Assembly (NCBI GenBank): GCA_038323575.1 | Contig: JBBQHB010000068.1 | Span: 1-29,367 of the forward strand | Direction of reading: 5' to 3' | DNA from: CAINVV01 sp038323575 | Lineage (GTDB): Bacteria; Bacteroidota; Bacteroidia; Bacteroidales; Prolixibacteraceae | DNA length: 29,367 nucleotides | In this document: in pieces, positions 1-6,267 of the stretch | Layout: every line of letters starts with the position of its first letter | Numbering within the stretch: position 1 is the first letter of the stretch | Position numbers and translations under genes: made by a program | Notes under the pieces: model-generated | Seen by the model: the letters and a program-made list of their open reading frames with translations, nothing else | Database searches by the model: none | What the model was told of the DNA's origin: nothing

Positions 1-419
1 ATTTGTCTATCCGGCTGCACCCGGGGTTAATTTTGGCACGAAAGCTATACTAAACCAGAAAATCAGAAGCACAACTCACTGAAAATTGTGCAAAAGTGGA
101 AATAGGGACTAACTGAAATTATGAATCGCTCAATTTAGGTATTATTTTAATGTAGTTTTAACCAAATGTATTTAGAAGCGATAAATTTTCAATTAATAAA
201 TGATTAACATGATTAACGCCACACTGTTAGTATTTGCTACTAAATGATTATCTTTGTGTTATACTTATTATTTATATTGATTCTATTTTTTCAGCCGGTC
301 AGATATTAGCATTAGATAAAAATTCCCATACTGATTTTTTCACAGTATCTATAAACCCAATTAATTATACATTTGTATACAATCATTTAAATCTCTGTAA
401 TTTCAAGAAGCAATTGAAA
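1..419. other. left-edge stretch without a confident gene
   Basis: No complete gene is visible here. One frame is open from base 2 to a TGA at 80-82 and could be the last 26 codons of a plus-strand gene cut by the window edge, but I do not recognise the peptide. The rest is AT-rich and probably holds the promoter of the regulator that starts at 420: TATCTTTG at 249-256 and TACATTTG at 368-375 both fit the Bacteroidota -7 box, though neither has a clear TTTG partner at the right spacing. Confidence 0.3.
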
Positions 420-3005
420 ATGACTTTTAGGACAAAAAGCAGCAGACTATTGATAATTGCTGTTTTCAGCATCTCTTTTCTTCTGTCGCTTCAATCGTAT
501 GCCCAGTCATACGGTCTTGGATTCAACGGAAAGGATTTTTCAAAGGACCTGCGCACCGGTATTGATCTCTCGCCCAAAGACTACTTTTCCTTTGACGGTG
601 AAGTTGAATTAAGGTTCAAGATGTCTCTTCGGCCCAATGTGAATATGTATTTTGGATATATTGTCAGGATAATTGATGACCATGATCAGAATATTGATTT
701 AATTTTCAACTACAGATCAATTGATTCGAGTTCTATTGACATTATCAGCGGTCAAAAACATACCGGAATATCAGTAAAAACTGATATTAATCAGATGTGC
801 AATAAATGGACGGAGTTTCGGTTGAGACTCAACTTTATAAGCAATACGGTCAGCCTGCTGTTGCCGGAAACGAATTTTCAATCACAAGGATCAGGGATGA
901 ACATGTCCGGAAAGATTAAAATTCTTTTTGGTGTAAACGATTTCAGCCGGTTCAAAACTTCTGATTTGCCTGGGATGAAAATCAAAGATATCTCAATTTT
1001 CGAAAAGGGTAAGCTTAAATACAACTGGCCGTTGGACGAAATTGATGGTACCCATGCCAAAGATACCCGTTCTGGGAAAATTGCGGATATTAAAAATCCC
1101 ATGTGGTTAAAACAAGAGGATACGAACTGGCGACAAATATTCTCTTCTAAATTAATAGGGAAATGTCAGTTGGCTTTCAATTCCAAGGATGAGAAGATTT
1201 ATCTTATCGGGGCTGATCAAATGATCATTTATTCAGCAAAAAATGGTTTGCAGGAAACGATAACCTACAAGAATAAATTCATTCATTTATTGCCGGGAAG
1301 ACAGGCCATATATAACCCTGACACCAAAACAATCTTCAGCTATGACATAGATCATAAAATGGTTGCTGAGTTCGATCCCAACACAATGGTTTGGAAAGAG
1401 GAAAATCCTGCCAATACCAATGAAACTGTTTTTTTACATCACAACCAATTTTATTCAGCATCAGAAAAATCATTGATCGTTTTTGCCGGTTATGGCCAGC
1501 ACGAATACAAAAATACAGTTCAAAAAATAAGTCTTTTGAATGGGTCCTGGGAGATTTTGAAACCTGGCGGTGATGTTTTCAATCCCCGCTACCTTGCTTC
1601 ATCAGGAGCATTAAATGACACCGTATATATCCTGGGTGGCTACGGAAGTATTTCAGGGAAACAAATACTTAATCCCCAATATTTTTTCGACTTAATGGCT
1701 TTTTCATTAAAGGACAAAAAGTTCACTAAAATATACGAATTTGTTCCGCCGTTCGAGGATATTTGCTTTTCAAATTCAATGGTAATTGATCCGGAGACCA
1801 GAACTTTTTATGCGCTTTCATTTCCAATTCTGAAATATGATACTTCCCTGCAATTAATAAAGGGTTCTTTACAAAGCCCGGATATAAAACCAATAGCAAG
1901 TAAAATACCCTTTTTGTTCTATGATATTAAGTCATTTTCCTCACTTTATTATTGTGAATCGGGGAAAAAGCTTGTTGCTGCGACGTTATTGCTGGATGAC
2001 CAGAACCAGACTGAAATAAACCTCTATTCCATTGCATTTCCGCCTAACGAAAACAGTATTGAACTCAATTCTGCAAAATCTTCACAATCATTTTTTAAAT
2101 ACCTGGCGGCGTTTGGCATCATCTTATTTTTGGTTTTATTGTTTCTGTTTGTACGGTTCAAAAGATCCGGGAAAGCTATTTCTGTTGGACCCATTGGTTA
2201 TAAACGCGGAAAAGGGCAAATCGTTATTTCTGATGAACCAGATTCTGACAATAAAGAATTACCGGTTAATTCCATTTTTTTCTTTGGGGGATTCCAGGTC
2301 TTTGACAGGATTGGGAATGATATCACAGTCAAATTTTCGCCTCTTCTGAAGGAGCTCTTTTTGATGATCTGGTTGTTTTCAATCAAAAATAATCAGGGAG
2401 TATCATCAGAAAAGCTCACCGAATTACTTTGGTTCGATAAAGATGAGCATAGTGCAAAAAACAACCGTGCGGTAAATATTGCCAAGTTGAAACAAATACT
2501 GGCAGAACTTGATTTCTGTTGTCTGTCCCATAAAACTTCCTATTGGAAGATTGAGACAGATGACACGGTTATTTTCAATGATTACCATGAATGCATCAAG
2601 ATCTTAAACCATAATAAGACCCTGACAAATGAAAAAATCAGGAGACTTATTGCCCTGACTCAAAAAGGATCTTTCCTGATGAACACCGGTTATGAATGGA
2701 TTGATGAGTTTAAAGCCGATATTTCAAACAGAATAATTGATGTCCTGGCTAAATTTGCTTCGGTGCAGAAAATTGAGGAAGACGCAGAATTTATTTTGGA
2801 ATTGGCTGATTCAATTTTCAATTTTGATATGGTGAATGAACAGGCTTTGATTTTAAAATGCAAAGCACTTACATTCCTTGGCAAACACAGCATTGCTTCC
2901 AATATTTACACCAAATTTGCAAGGGACTACAAAGTCCTTTACGGTGAAGCATACAATATTGCTTTTAACGAAATAATAAACATTCGCAGAATCCAAGAAG
3001 ATTAA
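420..3005 (+). CDS. membrane-spanning kelch-type sensor with SARP-like DNA-binding domain
   Basis: A one-protein signal transducer of 861 residues. Reading from ATG 420, it opens with a signal peptide (about residues 1-30, hydrophobic core then SYA-QS). Next come a LamG-like beta region (about 35-230) and kelch-like beta-propeller repeats (about 240-550; VFAGYG and YILGGYG motifs). A single membrane helix lies at about 560-582, followed by basic residues. The inside part has a winged-helix domain (about 618-700, starting FFFGGFQVF, with LTELLW and NNRAVNIAKLKQIL) like the Trans_reg_C/SARP fold, then a helical BTAD-like region (about 730-855). The frame is open back to a TTG at 234, but ATG 420 gives the signal peptide and is preferred. 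The likely role is sensing an outside ligand, perhaps a glycan, and controlling transcription from the membrane; the ligand and targets are unknown. The gene stands alone. Confidence 0.7.
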   Translation: MTFRTKSSRLLIIAVFSISFLLSLQSYAQSYGLGFNGKDFSKDLRTGIDLSPKDYFSFDGEVELRFKMSLRPNVNMYFGYIVRIIDDHDQNIDLIFNYRSIDSSSIDIISGQKHTGISVKTDINQMCNKWTEFRLRLNFISNTVSLLLPETNFQSQGSGMNMSGKIKILFGVNDFSRFKTSDLPGMKIKDISIFEKGKLKYNWPLDEIDGTHAKDTRSGKIADIKNPMWLKQEDTNWRQIFSSKLIGKCQLAFNSKDEKIYLIGADQMIIYSAKNGLQETITYKNKFIHLLPGRQAIYNPDTKTIFSYDIDHKMVAEFDPNTMVWKEENPANTNETVFLHHNQFYSASEKSLIVFAGYGQHEYKNTVQKISLLNGSWEILKPGGDVFNPRYLASSGALNDTVYILGGYGSISGKQILNPQYFFDLMAFSLKDKKFTKIYEFVPPFEDICFSNSMVIDPETRTFYALSFPILKYDTSLQLIKGSLQSPDIKPIASKIPFLFYDIKSFSSLYYCESGKKLVAATLLLDDQNQTEINLYSIAFPPNENSIELNSAKSSQSFFKYLAAFGIILFLVLLFLFVRFKRSGKAISVGPIGYKRGKGQIVISDEPDSDNKELPVNSIFFFGGFQVFDRIGNDITVKFSPLLKELFLMIWLFSIKNNQGVSSEKLTELLWFDKDEHSAKNNRAVNIAKLKQILAELDFCCLSHKTSYWKIETDDTVIFNDYHECIKILNHNKTLTNEKIRRLIALTQKGSFLMNTGYEWIDEFKADISNRIIDVLAKFASVQKIEEDAEFILELADSIFNFDMVNEQALILKCKALTFLGKHSIASNIYTKFARDYKVLYGEAYNIAFNEIINIRRIQED

Positions 3006-3080
3006 GGAACCTGAGCTATAGAATTTGTCTATTTCCAAACAAATTCCCCCGTTAAAAACTGTTTTTTACCCTGAAGACAG

Positions 3081-3178
3081 GCAAGATTCACGCAAGAAAA
3101 AAGTAATTAAGAGATTTCATCTTCTTAACTCCTTGATTTTAAATGCAGCGAGGGTCAACATGATCCCGCGACTATTCC
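3081..3178 (-). repeat. direct repeat copy A with degenerate tRNA 3' end
   Basis: This stretch matches 4117-4213 over its whole length with scattered substitutions. It begins with two GCAAGA motifs 11 bases apart (3081, 3092), followed by an A-run, and ends in a worn version of the T-arm and acceptor end of the minus-strand tRNA family (3144-3178; AGCGAGGG and ATGATCCCGCGAC are intact, the middle is changed). It lies just past the stop of the zeta-like gene, so copies A and B bracket that gene. I infer an attachment-site duplication. Confidence 0.65.
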
Positions 3179-3186
3179 GGTATTAT

Positions 3187-4008
3187 TCAATGAGAAGAAA
3201 AAATTCCCACATCAATCAATCTTCTTAGTTCAGACACCATGTAAAGTGGTAATGACAATAGGGTCCAGGGGATCACCTTATTTTCATCGGGTACATTTAT
3301 CTTCGTATAAAAACTACCAATACTGGGAAGATCCATGTTGAACCTTATTCCGTCTTTAAGCTTTTTATCGTGTAAATACATATGCATTGATTTTAAGGTT
3401 CCTGTTTTTCCTGCTTTTACCTCGATAGGATATATATTGTTTTTATGCTGAAAAATGTAATCTTCTTTTTGCTTAGCAATCACTAATCTTTTGGAAGATA
3501 AACTAATACCTTGTAATATTTTGGATCTCAAATCCTTAACATCCACTTTTGTCATCATTTTATGATTTGATTGAAAGTGCCTAACCAGATTATCAACACC
3601 TGATTTATATCTGCGTCGAATTGTATCTTCAGGTATGTCATGTCCGCCAGAATTCACACGTGTTTTAACCCGCTCAATAGCAAGCTCCGGAGAATTCAAC
3701 CAAAAAAACACCAAGGTTACATAATATCCTTTAGCTTGAGCCTCACGAACAAAATTAGCGTAGGTCTTTGAGGACAAAGTTGTCTCAAAAGCGAAGTCTT
3801 CTTCGTTTTTAAGCAACTCCTTGATCCGTCTCAACATGATCCGGCCTGATTCTATAGCAACTTTATCAGGCTGAAATGGTGATAATCCTCTGGCAATTTC
3901 ATCCGCATTGACAAATTCTTTACATTGAAGCATATCCGGGAGAACAGAATAAGAAGCTGTTGTCTTCCCCGCCCCATTGCAACCTGCTATTATATATAGA
4001 TTTGCCAT
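3187..4008 (-). CDS. zeta-toxin-like kinase fused to a DUF4143-type C-terminal tail
   Basis: The 273-residue protein has two unrelated halves. Residues 1-145 resemble the COG4185/zeta-toxin P-loop kinases: Walker A GCNGAGKT at 9-16, ADEIA near 35, FETTLS at 74-79, and the RVKTRV...RRRY segment at 113-134. Residues about 183-266 resemble the end of DUF4143-bearing AAA ATPases: YIFQHKNNIYPIEVKAGKTG, then LSLPLYMVSELRRLI. The usual zeta C-terminus and nearly all of the AAA part are missing, and the joint (about 146-182) matches neither. An in-frame fusion by recombination, possibly non-functional, is the simplest reading. No antitoxin-like small gene lies next to it. The TACCTTTG box 14 bases upstream of the ATG suggests it is transcribed. 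Imperfect direct repeats flank it. Confidence 0.7.
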   Translation of the reverse strand: MANLYIIAGCNGAGKTTASYSVLPDMLQCKEFVNADEIARGLSPFQPDKVAIESGRIMLRRIKELLKNEEDFAFETTLSSKTYANFVREAQAKGYYVTLVFFWLNSPELAIERVKTRVNSGGHDIPEDTIRRRYKSGVDNLVRHFQSNHKMMTKVDVKDLRSKILQGISLSSKRLVIAKQKEDYIFQHKNNIYPIEVKAGKTGTLKSMHMYLHDKKLKDGIRFNMDLPSIGSFYTKINVPDENKVIPWTLLSLPLYMVSELRRLIDVGIFSSH

Positions 4009-4021
4009 TCCCTATTTTTTT

Positions 4022-4029
4022 CAAAGGTA
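4022..4029 (-). promoter_or_regulatory. -7 promoter box of the zeta/DUF4143 gene
   Basis: The minus strand reads TACCTTTG, a perfect TAnnTTTG box, ending 13 bases before the ATG at 4008. The transcript would have a leader of roughly 8 bases. I see no TTG at the usual -33 distance, so this is a partial match. Confidence 0.45.
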
Positions 4030-4116
4030 AATATTTCTACCCTGATATTTTATCTTGCAAATTTACGGTTATTGATATGTTTGTACATGAAAAATAGGAT
4101 TTTGACCGGAACTTAG

Positions 4117-4237
4117 GCAAGATTTAGGCAAGAAAAAAGGGAATCATGATTTTGACCTTCGTAACTCCCTGATAATCTGCGTAGCGAGGGCGGGGCATGA
4201 TCCCGCGACCTTCCCGATGAAATCGGGACGCTCTAAC
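4117..4237 (-). repeat. direct repeat copy B with tRNA 3' fragment
   Basis: The second copy of the repeat at 3081-3178. Bases 4181-4237 carry, on the minus strand, the end of the D stem, anticodon arm, variable loop, T arm and 3' acceptor strand of the local tRNA family, ending AGCGAGG. The 5' acceptor and most of the D arm are absent. TTAGGCAAGA occurs twice, 11 bases apart (4113, 4124), and TGTGCAAA occurs twice, also 11 apart (4249, 4260). Such paired short motifs would suit arm-type integrase sites. No integrase gene remains. Confidence 0.65.
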
Positions 4238-4320
4238 GATGCAATGGTTGTGCAAATTGTGTGCAAATGACATTAAAAAAGTACCTAAGAAATTAATCCC
4301 AAGTGCTTTATTTTCAATTC

Positions 4321-4392
4321 GTAGCGAGGGCGGGGCATGATCCCGCGACCTTCCCGATGAAATCGGGACGCTCTAACCAACTGAACTAATAC
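4321..4392 (-). pseudogene. tRNA pseudogene, intact 3' half
   Basis: On the minus strand the D loop (AGTTGGTTA), an anticodon arm TCCCG/CGGGA with loop ATTTCAT, the T stem GCGGG/CCCGC and the 3' acceptor strand CCTCGCT can be read. The 5' acceptor strand reads TTTGTAT and cannot pair with CCTCGCT, so no mature tRNA should form. The anticodon position reads TTC, but the loop lacks the usual pyrimidine at 32. The T loop ATCATGC has the noncanonical form shared by the other copies here. Confidence 0.7.
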
Positions 4393-4458
4393 AAAAAATA
4401 AAAAACATCTATCTTATAGAAAAGACCGAATAGTGAAGCGTTGCAATATTACCCACAA

Positions 4459-4665
4459 TCAGTAAAGCATATAAATTAGATAATCAGCACACTCTAAGAA
4501 ATTATTCCAATTTATAATCAAGGCAATAAAACAAATAACAAATAATTTGTTGAGTCTTTGGAAATAAAGTTGATAAATAATTAGAACATATAATAACGCA
4601 AAAGATAAATACACGCTAAATAGCCAATAATTAGCCATCTGCTTATTTTTTTTATATTCCATCAT
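4459..4665 (-). CDS. small membrane protein, unknown
   Basis: I do not recognise this 68-residue frame. It is very AT-rich and encodes two hydrophobic stretches (about residues 13-31 and 40-57) separated by a short basic loop, as in a two-helix membrane protein. A perfect TATATTTG box lies on the minus strand at 4682-4689, 17 bases before the ATG, which favours a real gene. It is divergent from the 134-residue gene at 4777 and shares a short control region with it. AT-rich DNA easily gives hydrophobic open frames by chance, so this remains uncertain. Confidence 0.35.
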   Translation of the reverse strand: MMEYKKNKQMANYWLFSVYLSFALLYVLIIYQLYFQRLNKLFVICFIALIINWNNFLECADYLIYMLY

Positions 4666-4681
4666 ATTCTTTTTACAGAAA

Positions 4682-4689
4682 CAAATATA
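4682..4689 (-). promoter_or_regulatory. -7 box in front of the small membrane protein
   Basis: The minus strand reads TATATTTG, a perfect TAnnTTTG box. No well-spaced TTG is seen upstream. The distance to the ATG at 4665 fits a leader of about 10 bases. Confidence 0.4.
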
Positions 4690-4724
4690 AACAAAAGAAG
4701 TTGATAACTTTTTTATGTTCTCGC

Positions 4725-4755
4725 TTGTTTTGTTTATATTTTTTGCGTATCTTTG
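4725..4755 (+). promoter_or_regulatory. promoter of the 134-residue gene
   Basis: TTG at 4725-4727 and TATCTTTG at 4748-4755 are separated by 20 bases, matching the Bacteroidota pattern TTG/TTTG, N17-23, TAnnTTTG. The start codon follows at 4777. Confidence 0.65.
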
Positions 4756-4776
4756 GAATAAATAAAACTATAGATA

Positions 4777-5181
4777 ATGGCACAGATAGAACTAATAAAA
4801 GAATTAAAGCTAAGAGAAGATGAACTTAAAGCTAAGATTGAAGTTATAAATGCAGAACTTGGTGCTATTAGAACTTTGATTAGCGTTTATGCTGCAAATA
4901 CTGCTGATGATGGGAAGATGGTTAGGACAAGATATCCTAGTAAAACAAAATCTACTAATTGGGAAGACTATGCATTAAATATGCTTTCTTTATTGGAAGA
5001 AGCTAAAGCATCAGCTGTTGCAGATCTTGCTATTGAAGCTAATCCAGGGATTGAACCTGATACTATACGAAATGCTATTTCCTCGAAACTATCAAAACTT
5101 CAGATAGCCGGAAAGATTGATGCTGAAAAAGGAGTACATAAAAAGGATGGATTTACATATAAAGTGAAAAAGAGCCAATAG
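4777..5181 (+). CDS. orphan coiled-coil protein with winged-helix-like C-terminus
   Basis: A 134-residue soluble protein of no family I recognise. Residues 1-40 are a charged heptad-like helix (KELKLREDELKAKIEVINAE), a likely coiled coil or dimer handle. A basic linker follows (about 48-62, RTRYPSKTK). Residues about 63-130 look like a small winged helix: WEDYALNMLSLLEE, an ADLAIEANPGIEPDTIRNAISSK-type turn and recognition helix, then KIDAEKGVHKKDGFTYKV as the wing. It may bind DNA. It has its own promoter and a strong hairpin terminator overlapping its stop codon, so it is a one-gene unit. AT-rich codon use unlike the housekeeping genes and its place among tRNA fragments suggest acquired cargo. 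Confidence 0.65.
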   Translation: MAQIELIKELKLREDELKAKIEVINAELGAIRTLISVYAANTADDGKMVRTRYPSKTKSTNWEDYALNMLSLLEEAKASAVADLAIEANPGIEPDTIRNAISSKLSKLQIAGKIDAEKGVHKKDGFTYKVKKSQ

Positions 5182-5189
5182 GCTCTTTT
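5168..5189 (+). terminator. hairpin terminator of the 134-residue gene
   Basis: AAAAGAGCC (5168-5176), loop AATA, GGCTCTTTT (5181-5189): nine perfect pairs ending in a T run. The TAG stop codon (5179-5181) sits in the loop, so a ribosome at the stop would cover the hairpin. Confidence 0.75.
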
Positions 5190-5190
5190 A

Positions 5191-5347
5191 GTGTTGAAAA
5201 GGAAGCGGTTCATTTACCGCTTATAGACAGAAGAACTTGGTGTTTGGTGAAATAGTCCTGTGTTTGTAGAACTGGTCTCATTAACCAAAACCGCAGACTA
5301 ATCCAAGTTTAGATGCCGGGAAAGGGAAGGTCGCACTTCCCTTTCTT
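5191..5347 (+). ncRNA. candidate structured small RNA
   Basis: No open frame of note, but nested complementarity: AAGCGGT/ACCGCTT (5203-5209 with 5216-5222), AACTTGG/CCAAGTT (5234-5240 with 5303-5309) enclosing TTTGGT/ACCAAA (5243-5248 with 5284-5289), and a closing perfect nine-pair hairpin AAAGGGAAG/CTTCCCTTT (5321-5329 with 5336-5344) followed by CTTAATTT, a weak terminator. The order fits a small RNA of about 150 bases on the plus strand. It does not match my memory of 6S, SRP RNA, RNase P or tmRNA. It could also be the trailer of the upstream gene if that terminator leaks. I see no clear promoter of its own. Confidence 0.4.
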
Positions 5348-5407
5348 AATTTCAAAGATATGAATTATTAATATAACTTCCAAACATTGTAACTTGGAGA
5401 CATGATT

Positions 5408-5422
5408 GTCAGATAGTCTGAC
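5408..5422. repeat. perfect inverted repeat
   Basis: GTCAGA, TAG, TCTGAC. It lies alone in a 90-base stretch between the candidate RNA and the tRNA terminator. It is operator-sized, but no promoter or gene next to it points to a role. Confidence 0.3.
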
Positions 5423-5444
5423 CTACCAAATACCTTAGAATAAA

Positions 5445-5473
5445 AAAGCCGTCTCAATTGCAGAAACGACTTT
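5445..5473 (-). terminator. terminator of the minus-strand tRNA-Met-like gene
   Basis: On the minus strand AAAGTCGTTTC (5473-5463) pairs with GAGACGGCTTT (5455-5445) using two G-U pairs, with a seven-base loop, and a T run follows. It lies six bases past the 3' end of the tRNA, as expected for a factor-independent terminator. Confidence 0.65.
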
Positions 5474-5479
5474 TCACTG

Positions 5480-5553
5480 TAGCGAGGGCGGGGCATGATC
5501 CCGCGACCTCATGATTATGAATCATGCGCTCTAACCAACTGAGCTACCTCGCC
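5480..5553 (-). tRNA. tRNA-Met(CAT)-like gene with unusual T loop
   Basis: All four arms fold on the minus strand: acceptor GGCGAGG/CCTCGCT (first pair G-U), D arm GCTC/GAGC with loop AGTTGGTTA, anticodon arm CATGA/TCATG with loop TTCATAA (anticodon CAT, U33, A37), variable loop AGGTC, T stem GCGGG/CCCGC. The T loop reads ATCATGC: positions 54 and 58 are A and T instead of the near-universal T and A, while T55 and C56 are kept. CCA is not encoded. A terminator follows. It is either an elongator Met (or Ile2) tRNA with a swapped 54-58 pair, or a well-preserved member of the local tRNA-like repeat family. Confidence 0.7.
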
Positions 5554-5610
5554 ATTAATTTTTAAGAACTGAATGATAACTTCCCCGATACTAACTAAGG
5601 GGGACTGATC

Positions 5611-5663
5611 CCGAGACCTTCCCGATAAAATCGGGACGCTCTAACCAACTGAGCTACCTCGCC
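5611..5663 (-). pseudogene. tRNA pseudogene, intact 5' half
   Basis: The minus strand starts with GGCGAGG, then a D arm identical to that of the tRNA at 5480-5553, then an anticodon arm TCCCG/CGGGA with loop ATTTTAT (anticodon position TTT). After the variable loop the T arm decays (TCGGG with CCCCT) and no strand matching the acceptor follows. It complements the copy at 4321-4392, which keeps the 3' half and has lost the 5' end. Confidence 0.65.
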
Positions 5664-5761
5664 AAATCTCCAAACTTTGAGCCTGCAAATATAATACCTT
5701 TCTCTTTTCGGACAAGGGCGATTTAAAAAAATAGCAAATTATTTGTCCTTCCTCATTTTTT

Positions 5762-5791
5762 TTTGAATTGGATGAAAAAAATGGTACTTTG
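5762..5791 (+). promoter_or_regulatory. promoter of the START-like gene
   Basis: TTTG at 5762-5765, then 19 bases, then TACTTTG at 5785-5791, one base shorter than the full TAnnTTTG box. The start codon is at 5839. Confidence 0.4.
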
Positions 5792-5838
5792 CAAAAGAAA
5801 CTAATCCTATTATTTTCATCTGAGGTATCTGTGTCTAC

Positions 5839-6210
5839 ATGAAAAAAATTGAACTCGAATATCAAATAAGGTCTTCTTCCTCTGTTTTATTCAGCCGGCT
5901 TTCTACTGCTTCCGGATTGGCTGAATGGTTTTCCGACAATGTACTTGTGGATGGTTCGAAGTATACTTTCGTGTGGGGAAAAACCAGTCAGAGCGCCGAA
6001 TTACTCTCGATCCGGCCGCTGGAATCGGTTAAATTCAAATGGCTCGAAAACGACGAACCCTCCGAATTTGAATTCAACATTGTGATGGGCGAAATCATCG
6101 AAGACCTCTCACTGATAGTTGTCGACCATGTTGATGATGAAGATGAAACGGATGTGATCAAAATGTGGGACGCAGCCATCAACCGCCTGCGGAAAGCCAT
6201 TGGCTCCTGA
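5839..6210 (+). CDS. START-like domain protein (AHSA1/SRPBCC fold)
   Basis: A 123-residue cytosolic protein matching the small START-like family of Bacteroidota (Pfam START_2 as I recall it). Signs are the opening KKIELEYQIRSSSSVLFSRLSTASGLAEWFSDNV, the FVWGKTSQSAELL strand, the VKFKWL segment and a C-terminal helix IKMWDAAINRLRKAIGS closing the helix-grip fold. The length is normal. The fold usually makes a hydrophobic pocket, but no ligand is established that I know of. It is followed after 57 bases by the permease gene, which has its own promoter box. Confidence 0.75.
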   Translation: MKKIELEYQIRSSSSVLFSRLSTASGLAEWFSDNVLVDGSKYTFVWGKTSQSAELLSIRPLESVKFKWLENDEPSEFEFNIVMGEIIEDLSLIVVDHVDDEDETDVIKMWDAAINRLRKAIGS

Positions 6211-6237
6211 AGTTCCCGGTAAATCACAAAAAAGCAT

Positions 6238-6245
6238 TAGCTTTG
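6238..6245 (+). promoter_or_regulatory. -7 box of the LptF/G-ribBA unit
   Basis: TAGCTTTG, a perfect TAnnTTTG box, 22 bases before the ATG at 6268. No clear TTG at the -33 distance, but the position between two genes supports it. Confidence 0.45.
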
Positions 6246-6267
6246 CAGGTGAATCTTCATTTAATTC

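Noticed and set aside
234..419. TTG start for the large regulator giving 62 extra residues
   Set aside because: The extension has no family likeness and would bury the clear signal peptide that begins at ATG 420.
3187..4008. Complete zeta-type toxin-antitoxin pair
   Set aside because: The kinase part lacks its usual end and no small antitoxin gene adjoins on either side.
5191..5347. tmRNA, 6S RNA or SRP RNA
   Set aside because: No tRNA-like ends with a T loop, no tag frame, no long bubble-bearing hairpin and no conserved SRP loop could be found by eye.
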